Assembly: GCF_000511385.1 (NCBI RefSeq)
Contig: NC_023137.1
Coordinates: 2,673,001-2,737,000 of the forward strand
Source of the DNA: Phaeobacter gallaeciensis DSM 26640
GTDB lineage: Bacteria > Pseudomonadota > Alphaproteobacteria > Rhodobacterales > Rhodobacteraceae
DNA length: 64,000 nt
Direction: 5' to 3'
Below are positions 1 to 7,322 of the stretch, one piece after another. Both the position numbers and the translations under genes were made by a program. The number at the start of each line of letters is the position of its first letter. Position 1 is the stretch's first letter. Under the pieces are notes generated by a model, which was given only the letters and a program-made list of their open reading frames with translations, had not been told where the DNA came from and did no database searches.

Positions 1-57
1 CCTGATCGTCGCCGCCATCAGGCCACGAATAAAGGGCAATCGGCAAAAATCTTAATC

Positions 58-72
58 TGACTAAAAAAGTCA
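58..72. promoter_or_regulatory. Iron-responsive operator box 1 (TGA-N9-TCA)
   Basis: The site reads TGACTAAAAAAGTCA, a match to the TGA-N9-TCA iron-responsive operator (IRO / Iron-Rhodo-box type) described for alphaproteobacterial RirA or IscR-type regulators. It is the first of two copies whose centres are 27 bp apart, about 260 bp before hemP. It could also serve a divergent gene beyond the left edge. The palindrome is seen; which regulator binds it is inferred. Confidence 0.65.
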
Positions 73-84
73 GGTTGACGATTC

Positions 85-99
85 TGATTAAATAAGTCA
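85..99. promoter_or_regulatory. Iron-responsive operator box 2 (TGA-N9-TCA)
   Basis: The site reads TGATTAAATAAGTCA, again TGA, nine bases, TCA. Eleven of its fifteen bases plus the flanking CAGG repeat box 1. A TTGACG element at 75-80 sits between the two boxes and could be a -35 hexamer, so binding here would occlude a promoter firing towards hemP. Regulator identity (RirA or IscR) is inference. Confidence 0.65.
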
Positions 100-172
100 G
101 GTTTAGGGCAGTTCAGCCAACCTGTGATTGTGCAGCCAGCCCGACTGATAGCAAATCAACCGAGATCGTCCA

Positions 173-325
173 GTGTCGTTTCTTCTGCAATTCTTCTCCC
201 TGCGCCACCGCCCAGCCGATGGCACCCGCACGCCGGTCAGCCTGCACGCCTATGGGCTGCCGCGCGGTGATCAGGGATTTTGCTTGGAATGGTACTTGGA
301 TCGGTCGGAAAACCGAAACGGGTGA
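173..325 (+). CDS. Possible small upstream ORF before hemP
   Basis: A GTG-initiated frame of 50 codons ends at TGA 323-325, five bases before the hemP ATG. Its middle part prefers G or C at third codon positions as real genes here do, and the product would begin VSFLLQFFSLRHRPADGTRT. There is no convincing ribosome binding site and I recognise no domain. It could be a real small protein, a leader peptide translationally coupled to hemP, or a remnant of a longer gene. Confidence 0.25.
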   Translation: MSFLLQFFSLRHRPADGTRTPVSLHAYGLPRGDQGFCLEWYLDRSENRNG

Positions 326-330
326 CCCTG

Positions 331-504
331 ATGAACCAGATGACCTTTGACCACGCCACCACTACAACCGCAGCCACTGAGGTCTTCCCGACCTATCACG
401 CCGAGGAACTCGCCCGTGGCGGTAACCAGGCTCGCATCCTGCTGAATGGCCAGATCTACAGCCTGCGGATCACTCGCGCCGGAAAGCTGATCCTGACAAA
501 ATGA
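331..504 (+). CDS. hemP: Hemin uptake protein HemP
   Basis: A 57-residue protein whose C-terminal half carries the HemP signature: an ILLNGQIYSLRITRAGKLILTK-like end (residues about 36-57) with the diagnostic LRxTRxGKLILTK. HemP proteins are small factors linked to haem uptake and, in some bacteria, to expression of haem transport genes. The ATG at 331 is chosen because the conserved family length starts here; an in-frame ATG at 280 would add 17 unlike residues. It overlaps the next gene by 4 bases, so the two are probably translationally coupled. Tandem iron boxes upstream suggest induction under iron limitation. Confidence 0.85.
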   Translation: MNQMTFDHATTTTAATEVFPTYHAEELARGGNQARILLNGQIYSLRITRAGKLILTK

Positions 505-1007
505 TTTCCAACAGCACATCCGCCGCACCTGCGGCACCACGGGGCGGGGCCACTGTCGGCCTGCTGACAGATTTGCCCGCCCTGGAGGCTATGGCCGTAC
601 GCAACCTGCGCCACTGGTTCAATGGCCCGGACAGCCGCATTGCGCTGCGCCAAGACCTGCAAGCCGCTCTTGGTCCGGTGCTGGGCCGTCAGGCCTATGA
701 AAATTTCGGTCGTCTGTGCAATTTCTGCGTTACCGAGGGTCGCCGCCCGCTGGTGCGTCACGGGATGACCTGCACCTGTCTTGGTGCCGATGAAAACTGC
801 TTTGCCAATCTGGTCGGTGCAGCCGCGCATGGCGAATATGAGGATGCCAATCTCTTCGCCGCCCTGATCGTCCAACCACAACAGGCGCAACGCGCCACTG
901 TCCTTGCTGCCAAAATAGGCCTGATTCTGGATCAGCTCAGCGACCACGCGACCAGCCCGGCCGCGCATCCGGCGCAGGTGCAGCCACTCTCAACCACCCT
1001 TCACTGA
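501..1007 (+). CDS. Conserved Cys-rich hypothetical protein linked to hemP
   Basis: A 168-residue soluble protein with no signal peptide, overlapping hemP by the ATGA arrangement. The most distinctive feature is a cysteine cluster: a CxxC at C73/C76, CxC at C91/C93 and a further C100, with H88 between. That spacing could hold a metal or Fe-S centre, but I do not recognise a named family. The C-terminal 40 residues are Ala/Pro rich and probably disordered. Its position between hemP and the imelysin genes under iron boxes points to a role in iron or haem handling, such as a regulator or cofactor protein. That role is inference only. Confidence 0.75.
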   Translation: MISNSTSAAPAAPRGGATVGLLTDLPALEAMAVRNLRHWFNGPDSRIALRQDLQAALGPVLGRQAYENFGRLCNFCVTEGRRPLVRHGMTCTCLGADENCFANLVGAAAHGEYEDANLFAALIVQPQQAQRATVLAAKIGLILDQLSDHATSPAAHPAQVQPLSTTLH

Positions 1008-1089
1008 CGGTCCCACTGCCAGACAGTCACCGTTCCCCTGTAACCCGTTCACATCACAACGTATCGACTAACCCTTAAGGAACGCTCTA

Positions 1090-2358
1090 ATGACATCGCA
1101 TTTTCTCGCAGGTACCGCTGTTGCAGCGCTCGCCACAGTTGCGGCTCCCGCTTTCGCGGCAGACAAAGCTGAGGTGCTGACCACCTACGCAAACATTGCG
1201 CACGCCAAATATCAGGACAGCCTGGAGACTGCCAAGACTCTGCAGACCGCCGTTGACGCGCTGATCGCTGAACCTTCGGCCGAGGCACTGGAAGCCGCGC
1301 GCAAGGCTTGGCTCGCAGCCCGCGTGCCCTATCAGCAGTCCGAAGTCTTCCGCTTTGGCAACGCCATCGTCGATGACTGGGAAGGCAAAGTGAACGCATG
1401 GCCGCTGGACGAGGGCCTGATCGATTATGTCGACGCCAGCTACGGTGGTCCGACCGATGAAAACACCCTTGCTGCGCTGAATATCGTTGCCAACCCCAGC
1501 TTTGAGCTGTCCGGCAAATCCATCGACGCCAACGCCATCACGCCTGAGCTGCTCGAGGGCACTCTGCACGAAGCCGACGGCGTCGAGGCCAATGTGGCAA
1601 CCGGCTATCACGCCATCGAATTCCTGCTCTGGGGTCAGGATCTGAACGGCACCGACCACGGCGCCGGCAGCCGCGCTTGGACCGACTACGCAGCAGGGGA
1701 AGACTGCACCAATGGCAACTGCGACCGCCGCGGTGAATACCTGAAAGCGGCGACGGATCTGCTGATCTCCGATCTGGAGTGGATGACCGCACAATGGGGC
1801 ACCGAAGGTGAAGCCCGCGGCACGCTTTTGTCGGATGAAAACGCAGGCATTACCGCCATGCTGACCGGCATGGGCTCGCTCTCCTACGGCGAAACCGCTG
1901 GTGAACGTATGCGCCTCGGCCTGATGTTGAACGATCCTGAGGAAGAGCATGATTGCTTCTCCGACAACACCCACAACAGCCATTACTACGATGGTCTGGG
2001 CGTGCAGAACGTCTATCTGGGCGAGTACATCCGCACCGACGGCAGCATGGTGTCCGGCGCGTCGCTCTCCGATCTGGTACAGGAGATCGACCCGGCATTG
2101 GACGGCGAGATGCGCAGCAAGCTCTCGACCACCATGCGCGCGCTGGGTCAGATCAAGACCGCAGCCGAGGCCGGTTTCTCCTACGATCAGATGCTGGAAC
2201 AGGGCAATGAAGCAGGCGAAGCGCTGGTCATGGGCGGCGTCAACGGTCTGGTCGATCAGACCCGCTCCATCGAACGCGTGGTGACAGCGCTGGATCTGGA
2301 GGGCGTAGCCATCGAAGGCTCCGACTCGCTCGACAACCCGACGGCCGTTTTCCAGTAA
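1090..2358 (+). CDS. Imelysin family (peptidase M75 / IrpA-like) periplasmic protein, first copy
   Basis: A 422-residue exported protein. Residues 1-23 form a Sec signal peptide ending AFA. The imelysin GxHxxE motif is intact as GYHAIE at residues 172-177. Other family hallmarks are a Cys pair in an AGEDCTNGNCDRR stretch near residue 200 and a DNTHNSHYYD stretch near 300. Imelysin-like proteins (IrpA, ICMP, EfeO relatives) are iron-regulated periplasmic or surface proteins; a true protease activity is doubtful for most and metal binding is more likely. TAAGGA lies just before the ATG. It leads a four-gene unit with a di-heme oxidoreductase, a second imelysin and a DUF1513 protein. Confidence 0.88.
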   Translation: MTSHFLAGTAVAALATVAAPAFAADKAEVLTTYANIAHAKYQDSLETAKTLQTAVDALIAEPSAEALEAARKAWLAARVPYQQSEVFRFGNAIVDDWEGKVNAWPLDEGLIDYVDASYGGPTDENTLAALNIVANPSFELSGKSIDANAITPELLEGTLHEADGVEANVATGYHAIEFLLWGQDLNGTDHGAGSRAWTDYAAGEDCTNGNCDRRGEYLKAATDLLISDLEWMTAQWGTEGEARGTLLSDENAGITAMLTGMGSLSYGETAGERMRLGLMLNDPEEEHDCFSDNTHNSHYYDGLGVQNVYLGEYIRTDGSMVSGASLSDLVQEIDPALDGEMRSKLSTTMRALGQIKTAAEAGFSYDQMLEQGNEAGEALVMGGVNGLVDQTRSIERVVTALDLEGVAIEGSDSLDNPTAVFQ

Positions 2359-2370
2359 GACGAGCCAAGG

Positions 2371-2423
2371 GCTGCCACGGCAGCAAATATACAGCAGGGG
2401 CGGCGCAATGCGTGGCCCCTGCT
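2371..2423 (+). other. Two stem-loops between imelysin-1 and the di-heme oxidoreductase gene
   Basis: Just after the first imelysin stop codon are a 6-bp palindromic stem (2371-2376 with 2379-2384) and a 9-bp GC-rich stem, AGCAGGGGC at 2393-2401 pairing with GCCCCTGCT at 2415-2423 around a 13-base loop. No T-run follows. It could be a partial terminator or an mRNA-stabilising element that keeps the first gene more abundant than the genes downstream. The pairing is seen; the function is inferred. Confidence 0.5.
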
Positions 2424-2584
2424 CTTGGCGTTCTGGTCCGGCCCGTTTGCAGCACCAATTCGCCCGAACAACTCGGACAACCCGGACAAATTGTCCACCC
2501 TGCAAGAGTTGATGCCAGCTCCGGATCCTCCTATCCAAGGTCAGGAGGCCCCGCGCCCCGCCAATAGAAGTGATCCCTGCCCAC

Positions 2585-4225
2585 ATGCGCGTTTCCCCAT
2601 CGCCCCACCGCCCGCATCTATCCCAGCTGTTGATGGGCCTCAGCCTGATCACGCTGATCGCACCGGTCCCCACGCTGGCCAACCCGCAAATCACGGCGCT
2701 GTCGGAAACTCTGGCAGGGGACGCACCAGAGGGCGATACAGGCCGAGCGCAGACTGCGCCCCCGTATGAAAATCTTGGCGACCCGCATCTCGCGACCCTG
2801 CCCCGCACCGACGCGGAACAGACCCGCATCCGCGCGGTCACCCGCCCCGCCACGCAGTTCGCCCAGCCCGAACCTTATGAGGCCCTGCCCGCAGGCGCGG
2901 CCACCGTGCGCCCCCGAACCGATGACGAGGCGTTTTCGCAGCACAGTGACAACCTCAGCTTTGAGGAAGAGCTGGAATTCAAACTCGGCAATGGGCTGTT
3001 CAAGAAGATCTGGGTGTTCTCCCCCGCCTCCACCCTCGCCTCCGACGGGCTGGGGCCGCTCTATAATGCGCGTTCCTGCCAGCGCTGCCACCTGAAGGAC
3101 GGGCGCGGCCATGTGCCGGATGGCCCGGATTATGCCTCGACCACGATGTTTCTGCGCGTCTCCATCCCCGGCCCGGTGCCGGACCAGATGCAGGCGATCA
3201 CCGACTACATTGGCACCGTGCCAGACCCCACCTATGGCGGCCAGATGCAGGATTTCTCCGCCCCCGGTATCGCCCCAGAATACCGCCTTGGCGTCACCTA
3301 TAGCGAAGAGATCATCGCGCTCGCAGGCGGCGAAACTGCCACCCTGCACCGCCCCAACTACAGCGCTAATACCCTCGGCTACGGCCCACTACACAAGGAC
3401 GCTATGCTCTCGCCGCGCGTTGCCCCCAGCATGATTGGCCTCGGCCTGTTGGAGGCGATCCCCGCCGCTGATATTCTAGCAGGCGCGGATGAGGACGACC
3501 GCGACGGCGATGGCATCTCCGGGCGCGCCAATCTGGTCTGGTCCGTCGAACACGACCAGATCATGCTGGGCCGCTTTGGCTACAAAGCCGGCCAACCCAC
3601 CGTCCACGAACAATCCGCCGCTGCCTTCTCCGGCGATATCGGCATCTCTACCCCGCTGTTTCCGGCCCATTCCGGCGATTGCACCGCCACCCAGACCGCC
3701 TGCAAGAGCGCGCCCCACGGCGGCGGCGATGTCCGCGAGACTGAAATCGACCAGCCCAATATGGATTTGGTCACCTTCTACAGCCGCAACCTCGGCGTGC
3801 CTGCCCGTCGCGACCCGGACACCCCCGCCGTTCTGCGCGGCAAGGCGCAGTTCTACGCCGCTGGCTGCACCAGCTGCCACACCCCGAAATTCGTCACCAA
3901 CCGTCTGGAGGCGCAACCGGCGCAGAGCTTCCAGCTGATCTGGCCCTATAGCGACCTCTTGCTGCACGACATGGGCGACGGTCTTGCCGACAACCGCCCC
4001 GAAGCCCGCGCCACCGGGCGCGAATGGCGCACTGCGCCGCTCTGGGGGATCGGGCTGGTGCAGCAAGTGAACCCGCGCGCAGGTTTCCTGCATGATGGTC
4101 GCGCCCGCACCCTGCTCGAAGCCATCCTCTGGCATGGCGGCGAAGCCCAATCCGCCCGAGACACCGTGGTGGGCCTTGCGCCCGAAGACCGCGCCGATCT
4201 GATCCGCTTTCTGGAGTCGCTCTGA
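2585..4225 (+). CDS. Di-heme oxidoreductase family (DUF1111) c-type cytochrome
   Basis: A periplasmic di-heme protein of about 546 residues. The N-terminus (MRVSPSPHRPHLSQLL followed by a hydrophobic run to PTLA) is a signal peptide. Two CxxCH haem c motifs are visible: CQRCH near residue 165 and CTSCH near residue 428, as expected of this family, sometimes called thiol oxidoreductases or DHOR. A GTG at 2570 could add five residues; the ATG at 2585 is preferred because it leaves a normal signal peptide. The stop codon overlaps the next ATG by one base. In this context it may reduce or oxidise iron bound by the imelysins; that role is inferred. Confidence 0.85.
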   Translation: MRVSPSPHRPHLSQLLMGLSLITLIAPVPTLANPQITALSETLAGDAPEGDTGRAQTAPPYENLGDPHLATLPRTDAEQTRIRAVTRPATQFAQPEPYEALPAGAATVRPRTDDEAFSQHSDNLSFEEELEFKLGNGLFKKIWVFSPASTLASDGLGPLYNARSCQRCHLKDGRGHVPDGPDYASTTMFLRVSIPGPVPDQMQAITDYIGTVPDPTYGGQMQDFSAPGIAPEYRLGVTYSEEIIALAGGETATLHRPNYSANTLGYGPLHKDAMLSPRVAPSMIGLGLLEAIPAADILAGADEDDRDGDGISGRANLVWSVEHDQIMLGRFGYKAGQPTVHEQSAAAFSGDIGISTPLFPAHSGDCTATQTACKSAPHGGGDVRETEIDQPNMDLVTFYSRNLGVPARRDPDTPAVLRGKAQFYAAGCTSCHTPKFVTNRLEAQPAQSFQLIWPYSDLLLHDMGDGLADNRPEARATGREWRTAPLWGIGLVQQVNPRAGFLHDGRARTLLEAILWHGGEAQSARDTVVGLAPEDRADLIRFLESL

Positions 4226-5343
4226 TGCCCAATCCCGTTTCCCTGTCACGCCTGCGCCTGGCGCCTGCTGTTGCCCTGACTGTTGCGACCGCTTTGGTTT
4301 GCGCCACCCTGCCCCCTCAGGCGGCCCTTGCGCAGTCCGAAACCACGGCTGTTACCGCACCCAATGCACCGCCCCAAACTCTGGCCCCGGCACATCAGCT
4401 GGACTGGATTCTCACCAACCACATCCTTCCCGGCTTTGACAGGCTAGCGCAGAGCAGCGCCACCCTGGCTGAGGTTGCCGCCAGCCATTGCACCCCGGAT
4501 GATCCGGCCCTGCGCGACGCTTTTGCCCGCGCCTTCGACGCTTGGATCTCTGTCAGCCACCTACGCTTTGGCCCAACCGAAACCGACAACCGCGCCTTTG
4601 CCCTCGCCTTCTGGCCTGACAGTCGCAACAAAATCCCCGGCACCCTGCGCCGCGCCCTTACCGAGGCCACCCGCGATAGCCTCACCGATGCAGACAGCTT
4701 CGCCAGCCAATCTGTGGCTCTGCGCGGCTTCTACGCGTTGGAATATCTCCTCTTCGATGCGGCGATCCAATCCGAAGGCACTGCAGACCAGCGCTGCGCC
4801 CTGGTTGCGGCCATCAGCGCCGACATCGCCCGCACCACTGCCGCAATCCGCGATGATTGGCACAACAGCTATGCCGTGACACTGGTGACCCCCGGGCCGG
4901 GGAACCGCTACCAATCAGAGGCCGAGATCCGGCAGGAGCTGTTCAAAACCCTGACCACCGGGTTTCAGGTGCTGGTCGATATGCGGCTGGGCCGGCCGCT
5001 GGGCCAGTTCGATGCCCCCCGCCCCAAACGCGCCGAGGCCCGCCGCTCCGCCCGCAGCCAGCACCACATCGTGCTGAGCCTCACCGCGATGGAACCGCTC
5101 GCCCTTGCCCTTGCGGCAGGCGATCCCGCGCTAGTGCAGGATATCCATGCAGGCTTTGCCAAGGCATTGAAACGCGCCAGCGCGCTGGACGATCCCTCCC
5201 TCGCCGGGGTGGCCGACCCCGCCCGCCGCTTCCGCATCGAAGCCGTGCAGCAGGACATCAACGATCTGCGCAGCCTGATCACCACCCGGCTTGGCCCGAA
5301 ACTCGGCGTTACCGCCGGTTTCAACTCGCTCGACGGGGATTGA
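4225..5343 (+). CDS. Imelysin family periplasmic protein, second copy
   Basis: A 372-residue exported protein with an N-terminal signal sequence (hydrophobic 12-34, ending ALAQ). It is clearly imelysin-like: W-rich helices near residues 107 and 130, and RGFYALEYLLFD where the first copy has GYHAIEFLLWG. Here the His of the GxHxxE motif is Tyr (GFYALE, residues 168-173), so metal coordination must differ from that of the first copy. TGATG couples it to the upstream cytochrome gene. Two divergent imelysins with a di-heme protein between them suggest a complex or relay and not redundancy. Substrate unknown. Confidence 0.85.
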   Translation: MPNPVSLSRLRLAPAVALTVATALVCATLPPQAALAQSETTAVTAPNAPPQTLAPAHQLDWILTNHILPGFDRLAQSSATLAEVAASHCTPDDPALRDAFARAFDAWISVSHLRFGPTETDNRAFALAFWPDSRNKIPGTLRRALTEATRDSLTDADSFASQSVALRGFYALEYLLFDAAIQSEGTADQRCALVAAISADIARTTAAIRDDWHNSYAVTLVTPGPGNRYQSEAEIRQELFKTLTTGFQVLVDMRLGRPLGQFDAPRPKRAEARRSARSQHHIVLSLTAMEPLALALAAGDPALVQDIHAGFAKALKRASALDDPSLAGVADPARRFRIEAVQQDINDLRSLITTRLGPKLGVTAGFNSLDGD

Positions 5344-5347
5344 CGCC

Positions 5348-6442
5348 ATGGCTGGCCCCTCCCGCCGCGGTTTCCTCGCGGGGCTTCTCGCCGCAGGCAT
5401 GGCCCCGCAGGCCAGTTGGGCGGACCTTGGCCACCCTGCCTATCTCTCGGCTGGCAAAGCCCCCGATGGCAGCTTCCTCCTCGCGGGTCTGGACCGCACC
5501 GGCGCCATCCTGTTTCGCCACCCGCTGCCCGCGCGTGGCCATGCCGCAACCGCGCACCCCAGCCGCCCCGAGGCGGTCGCCTTCGCCCGCCGCCCCGGAC
5601 AGTTCGCGGATGTAATCGACTGCCGTCACGGCACAGCCCTGACCCGGCTGACGCCGCCCAAAGGTCACCATTTTTATGGCCATGGCGTCTTTTCCCCGGA
5701 CGGTTCCCGCCTGTTCACCACCGAAAACGCCTTTGAAAGCGGCAACGGCCGGATCGGCATCTGGGACGCCAGCGACGGCTACCGCCGGATTGGCGATCAT
5801 GCCTCCGGCGGCATTGGCCCGCATGATATCCGCCTGCGCACCAGCCCTGACGGCCAGCACAATCTGGTGGTGGCCAACGGCGGCATTCAGACCCATCCCG
5901 ACAGCGGCCGTGCGAAACTGAACCTCGCCACGATGCAACCCAACCTGAGCTATCTCAGCCTTGAAGGCCCCCTACAGGATCAGCTGATCCTGAACGCCGA
6001 CATGCGCCTGAACTCGATCCGCCACCTCGCCATCAGCACCACGGGGACCGTTGGTTTCGCAATGCAGTGGCAGGGCGACGCCGGTGCGGATCTGCCCATT
6101 ATCGGCCTGCACAAGCCCGGCTCCGCCCCCCGCCTGATGGCCGAGGACGATCCCCGCCTGCGCAACCTCAACGGCTATGGCGGCTCCGTCGCCTTCTCCC
6201 GCGATGGAACACAGATCGCCGTCACCTCCCCGCGCGGCGGTGTGGTGCAGATCGCCGATTGCACCACCGGCGCGCTGCTGCATGAGATCCGAATGACAGA
6301 TGTCTGCGGGCTGGCCAGTGATGACGCGGGCTTTATCGTAACAACCGGCGCCGGCCAGGTGAGCACAGTCCGCGACGGCACGCCCACCCATCTGGGCCGG
6401 GCCGATCTTGCCTGGGACAATCATCTGATCCCGATTGCTTGA
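5348..6442 (+). CDS. DUF1513 domain protein, Tat-exported, probable beta-propeller
   Basis: A 364-residue protein starting MAGPSRRGFLAGLLAAGMAP, a twin-arginine type signal (SRRGFL) followed by a short hydrophobic stretch and a cleavage site near WAD. The rest has repeated propeller-like blades, including FSPDGSRLFTTEN and GPHDIRLRTSPDGQ near the middle and FSRDGTQIAVTSPRGG near residue 285. That matches DUF1513 proteins found beside imelysin genes. Tat export implies folding, possibly with cofactor, before secretion. The gene begins 4 bases after the second imelysin and ends the putative iron operon. Biochemical function is not known to me. Confidence 0.8.
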   Translation: MAGPSRRGFLAGLLAAGMAPQASWADLGHPAYLSAGKAPDGSFLLAGLDRTGAILFRHPLPARGHAATAHPSRPEAVAFARRPGQFADVIDCRHGTALTRLTPPKGHHFYGHGVFSPDGSRLFTTENAFESGNGRIGIWDASDGYRRIGDHASGGIGPHDIRLRTSPDGQHNLVVANGGIQTHPDSGRAKLNLATMQPNLSYLSLEGPLQDQLILNADMRLNSIRHLAISTTGTVGFAMQWQGDAGADLPIIGLHKPGSAPRLMAEDDPRLRNLNGYGGSVAFSRDGTQIAVTSPRGGVVQIADCTTGALLHEIRMTDVCGLASDDAGFIVTTGAGQVSTVRDGTPTHLGRADLAWDNHLIPIA

Positions 6443-6454
6443 CCAGTCAGTCAA

Positions 6455-6481
6455 GAAAGCAAAACGAAAGCAAAACGAAAA
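6455..6481 (+). repeat. 11-bp direct repeats upstream of glpR (candidate GlpR operator)
   Basis: GAAAGCAAAAC occurs twice back to back (6455-6465, 6466-6476) and a third partial GAAAA follows. An inverted CTTTTCGC lies at 6492-6499. The period is one helical turn, which suits tandem DeoR/GlpR-type binding. It lies 55-80 bp before the regulator start. The repeats are seen; the operator role is inferred. Further CGAAA repeats (7296-7315) occur at the end of glpR just before glpD. Confidence 0.45.
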
Positions 6482-6536
6482 TACTCCGTGACTTTTCGCA
6501 ATCGACGGCCTAGATAGGCCTGCGAAAGGATCCCCC

Positions 6537-7322
6537 ATGGACGCAAGCGACAGACAGGCTGCCATTCTCGACCTCCTGACCCAACAGGACCGGGTGGAGG
6601 TCGAAGATCTCGCGCAGCGCTTTGGCGTCTCGCTGCAGACCATCCGCACCGATCTGCGCGATCTGGCCGCCCGTGGCGCGTTGTCCCGTGTCCATGGTGG
6701 TGCGGTGCGCAGCAGCAGCGGCGCCAGCCGAGACTATGCCGAACGGCGCAAGCTGAACGCCCGTGGCAAACGCGCCATGGCCGCGCTCGCCGCAGACCTG
6801 ATCCCCGACAATTGCGCCGTCACCCTCAATATCGGCACCTCCACCGAACAGGTGGCCCGTGCCCTTTCTGGCCATCGCGGCCTCACCGTTCTGTCTAACA
6901 ATATAAACATTATCAATATGATGATGGAGGATGAGAGTAAGGAGCTGGTGCTTGTCGGCGGGGCCATCCGGCAAAGTGACGGCGCCATCGTCGGCGAAGA
7001 CGCGCTGGAGTTCATTGCCCGCTACAAGGTTGATATCGCGGTGATCGGTGCCTCGGCCATGGATGCCGACGGCGCCATTCTTGACCATGACCCGCGCGAA
7101 GTCTCCGTCGCCCGCGCCATCCTCAAAAACGCCCGAAAGCGCGTGCTCGTTTGCGATGGCAGCAAGTTCGAGCGCACCGCCCCGGTCCGTATCTGCGATA
7201 TCTCCGATCTCGACGTGGTGGTCACCGACCGTCCCGTTCCGTCCGAATTTTCCCGCGCGGCAAAGGCCGCAGGCACGCAAATCCTCTGGGTTGGCGAAAA
7301 CGAAAGTAGCGAAAATGTCTAA
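6537..7322 (+). CDS. glpR: DeoR/GlpR family transcriptional regulator
   Basis: A 261-residue regulator. Residues 1-60 form the DeoR-type helix-turn-helix (DLAQRFGVSLQTIRTDLRDL, then RVHGGAV), and the remainder is the DeoR sugar-phosphate sensor fold with NIGTSTEQ near residue 100, VGGAIR near 142 and DGSKF near 209. AAAGGA precedes the ATG. Overlap by 8 bases with glpD identifies it as the glycerol-3-phosphate repressor by context; glycerol 3-phosphate is the expected inducer. No glpF, glpK or ABC uptake genes are adjacent, unlike many glp operons. Confidence 0.85.
   Translation: MDASDRQAAILDLLTQQDRVEVEDLAQRFGVSLQTIRTDLRDLAARGALSRVHGGAVRSSSGASRDYAERRKLNARGKRAMAALAADLIPDNCAVTLNIGTSTEQVARALSGHRGLTVLSNNINIINMMMEDESKELVLVGGAIRQSDGAIVGEDALEFIARYKVDIAVIGASAMDADGAILDHDPREVSVARAILKNARKRVLVCDGSKFERTAPVRICDISDLDVVVTDRPVPSEFSRAAKAAGTQILWVGENESSENV

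Noticed and set aside
1..18. Possible minus-strand start codon (CAT at 16-18) for a divergent gene
   Set aside because: Only six codons are inside the window and no ribosome binding site is clear, so it cannot be supported.
1087..2853. A 588-codon open frame on the minus strand opposite the first imelysin
   Set aside because: It mirrors the GC-rich codon pattern of the imelysin gene, spans gene boundaries and has no recognisable domain. It is an antisense shadow.
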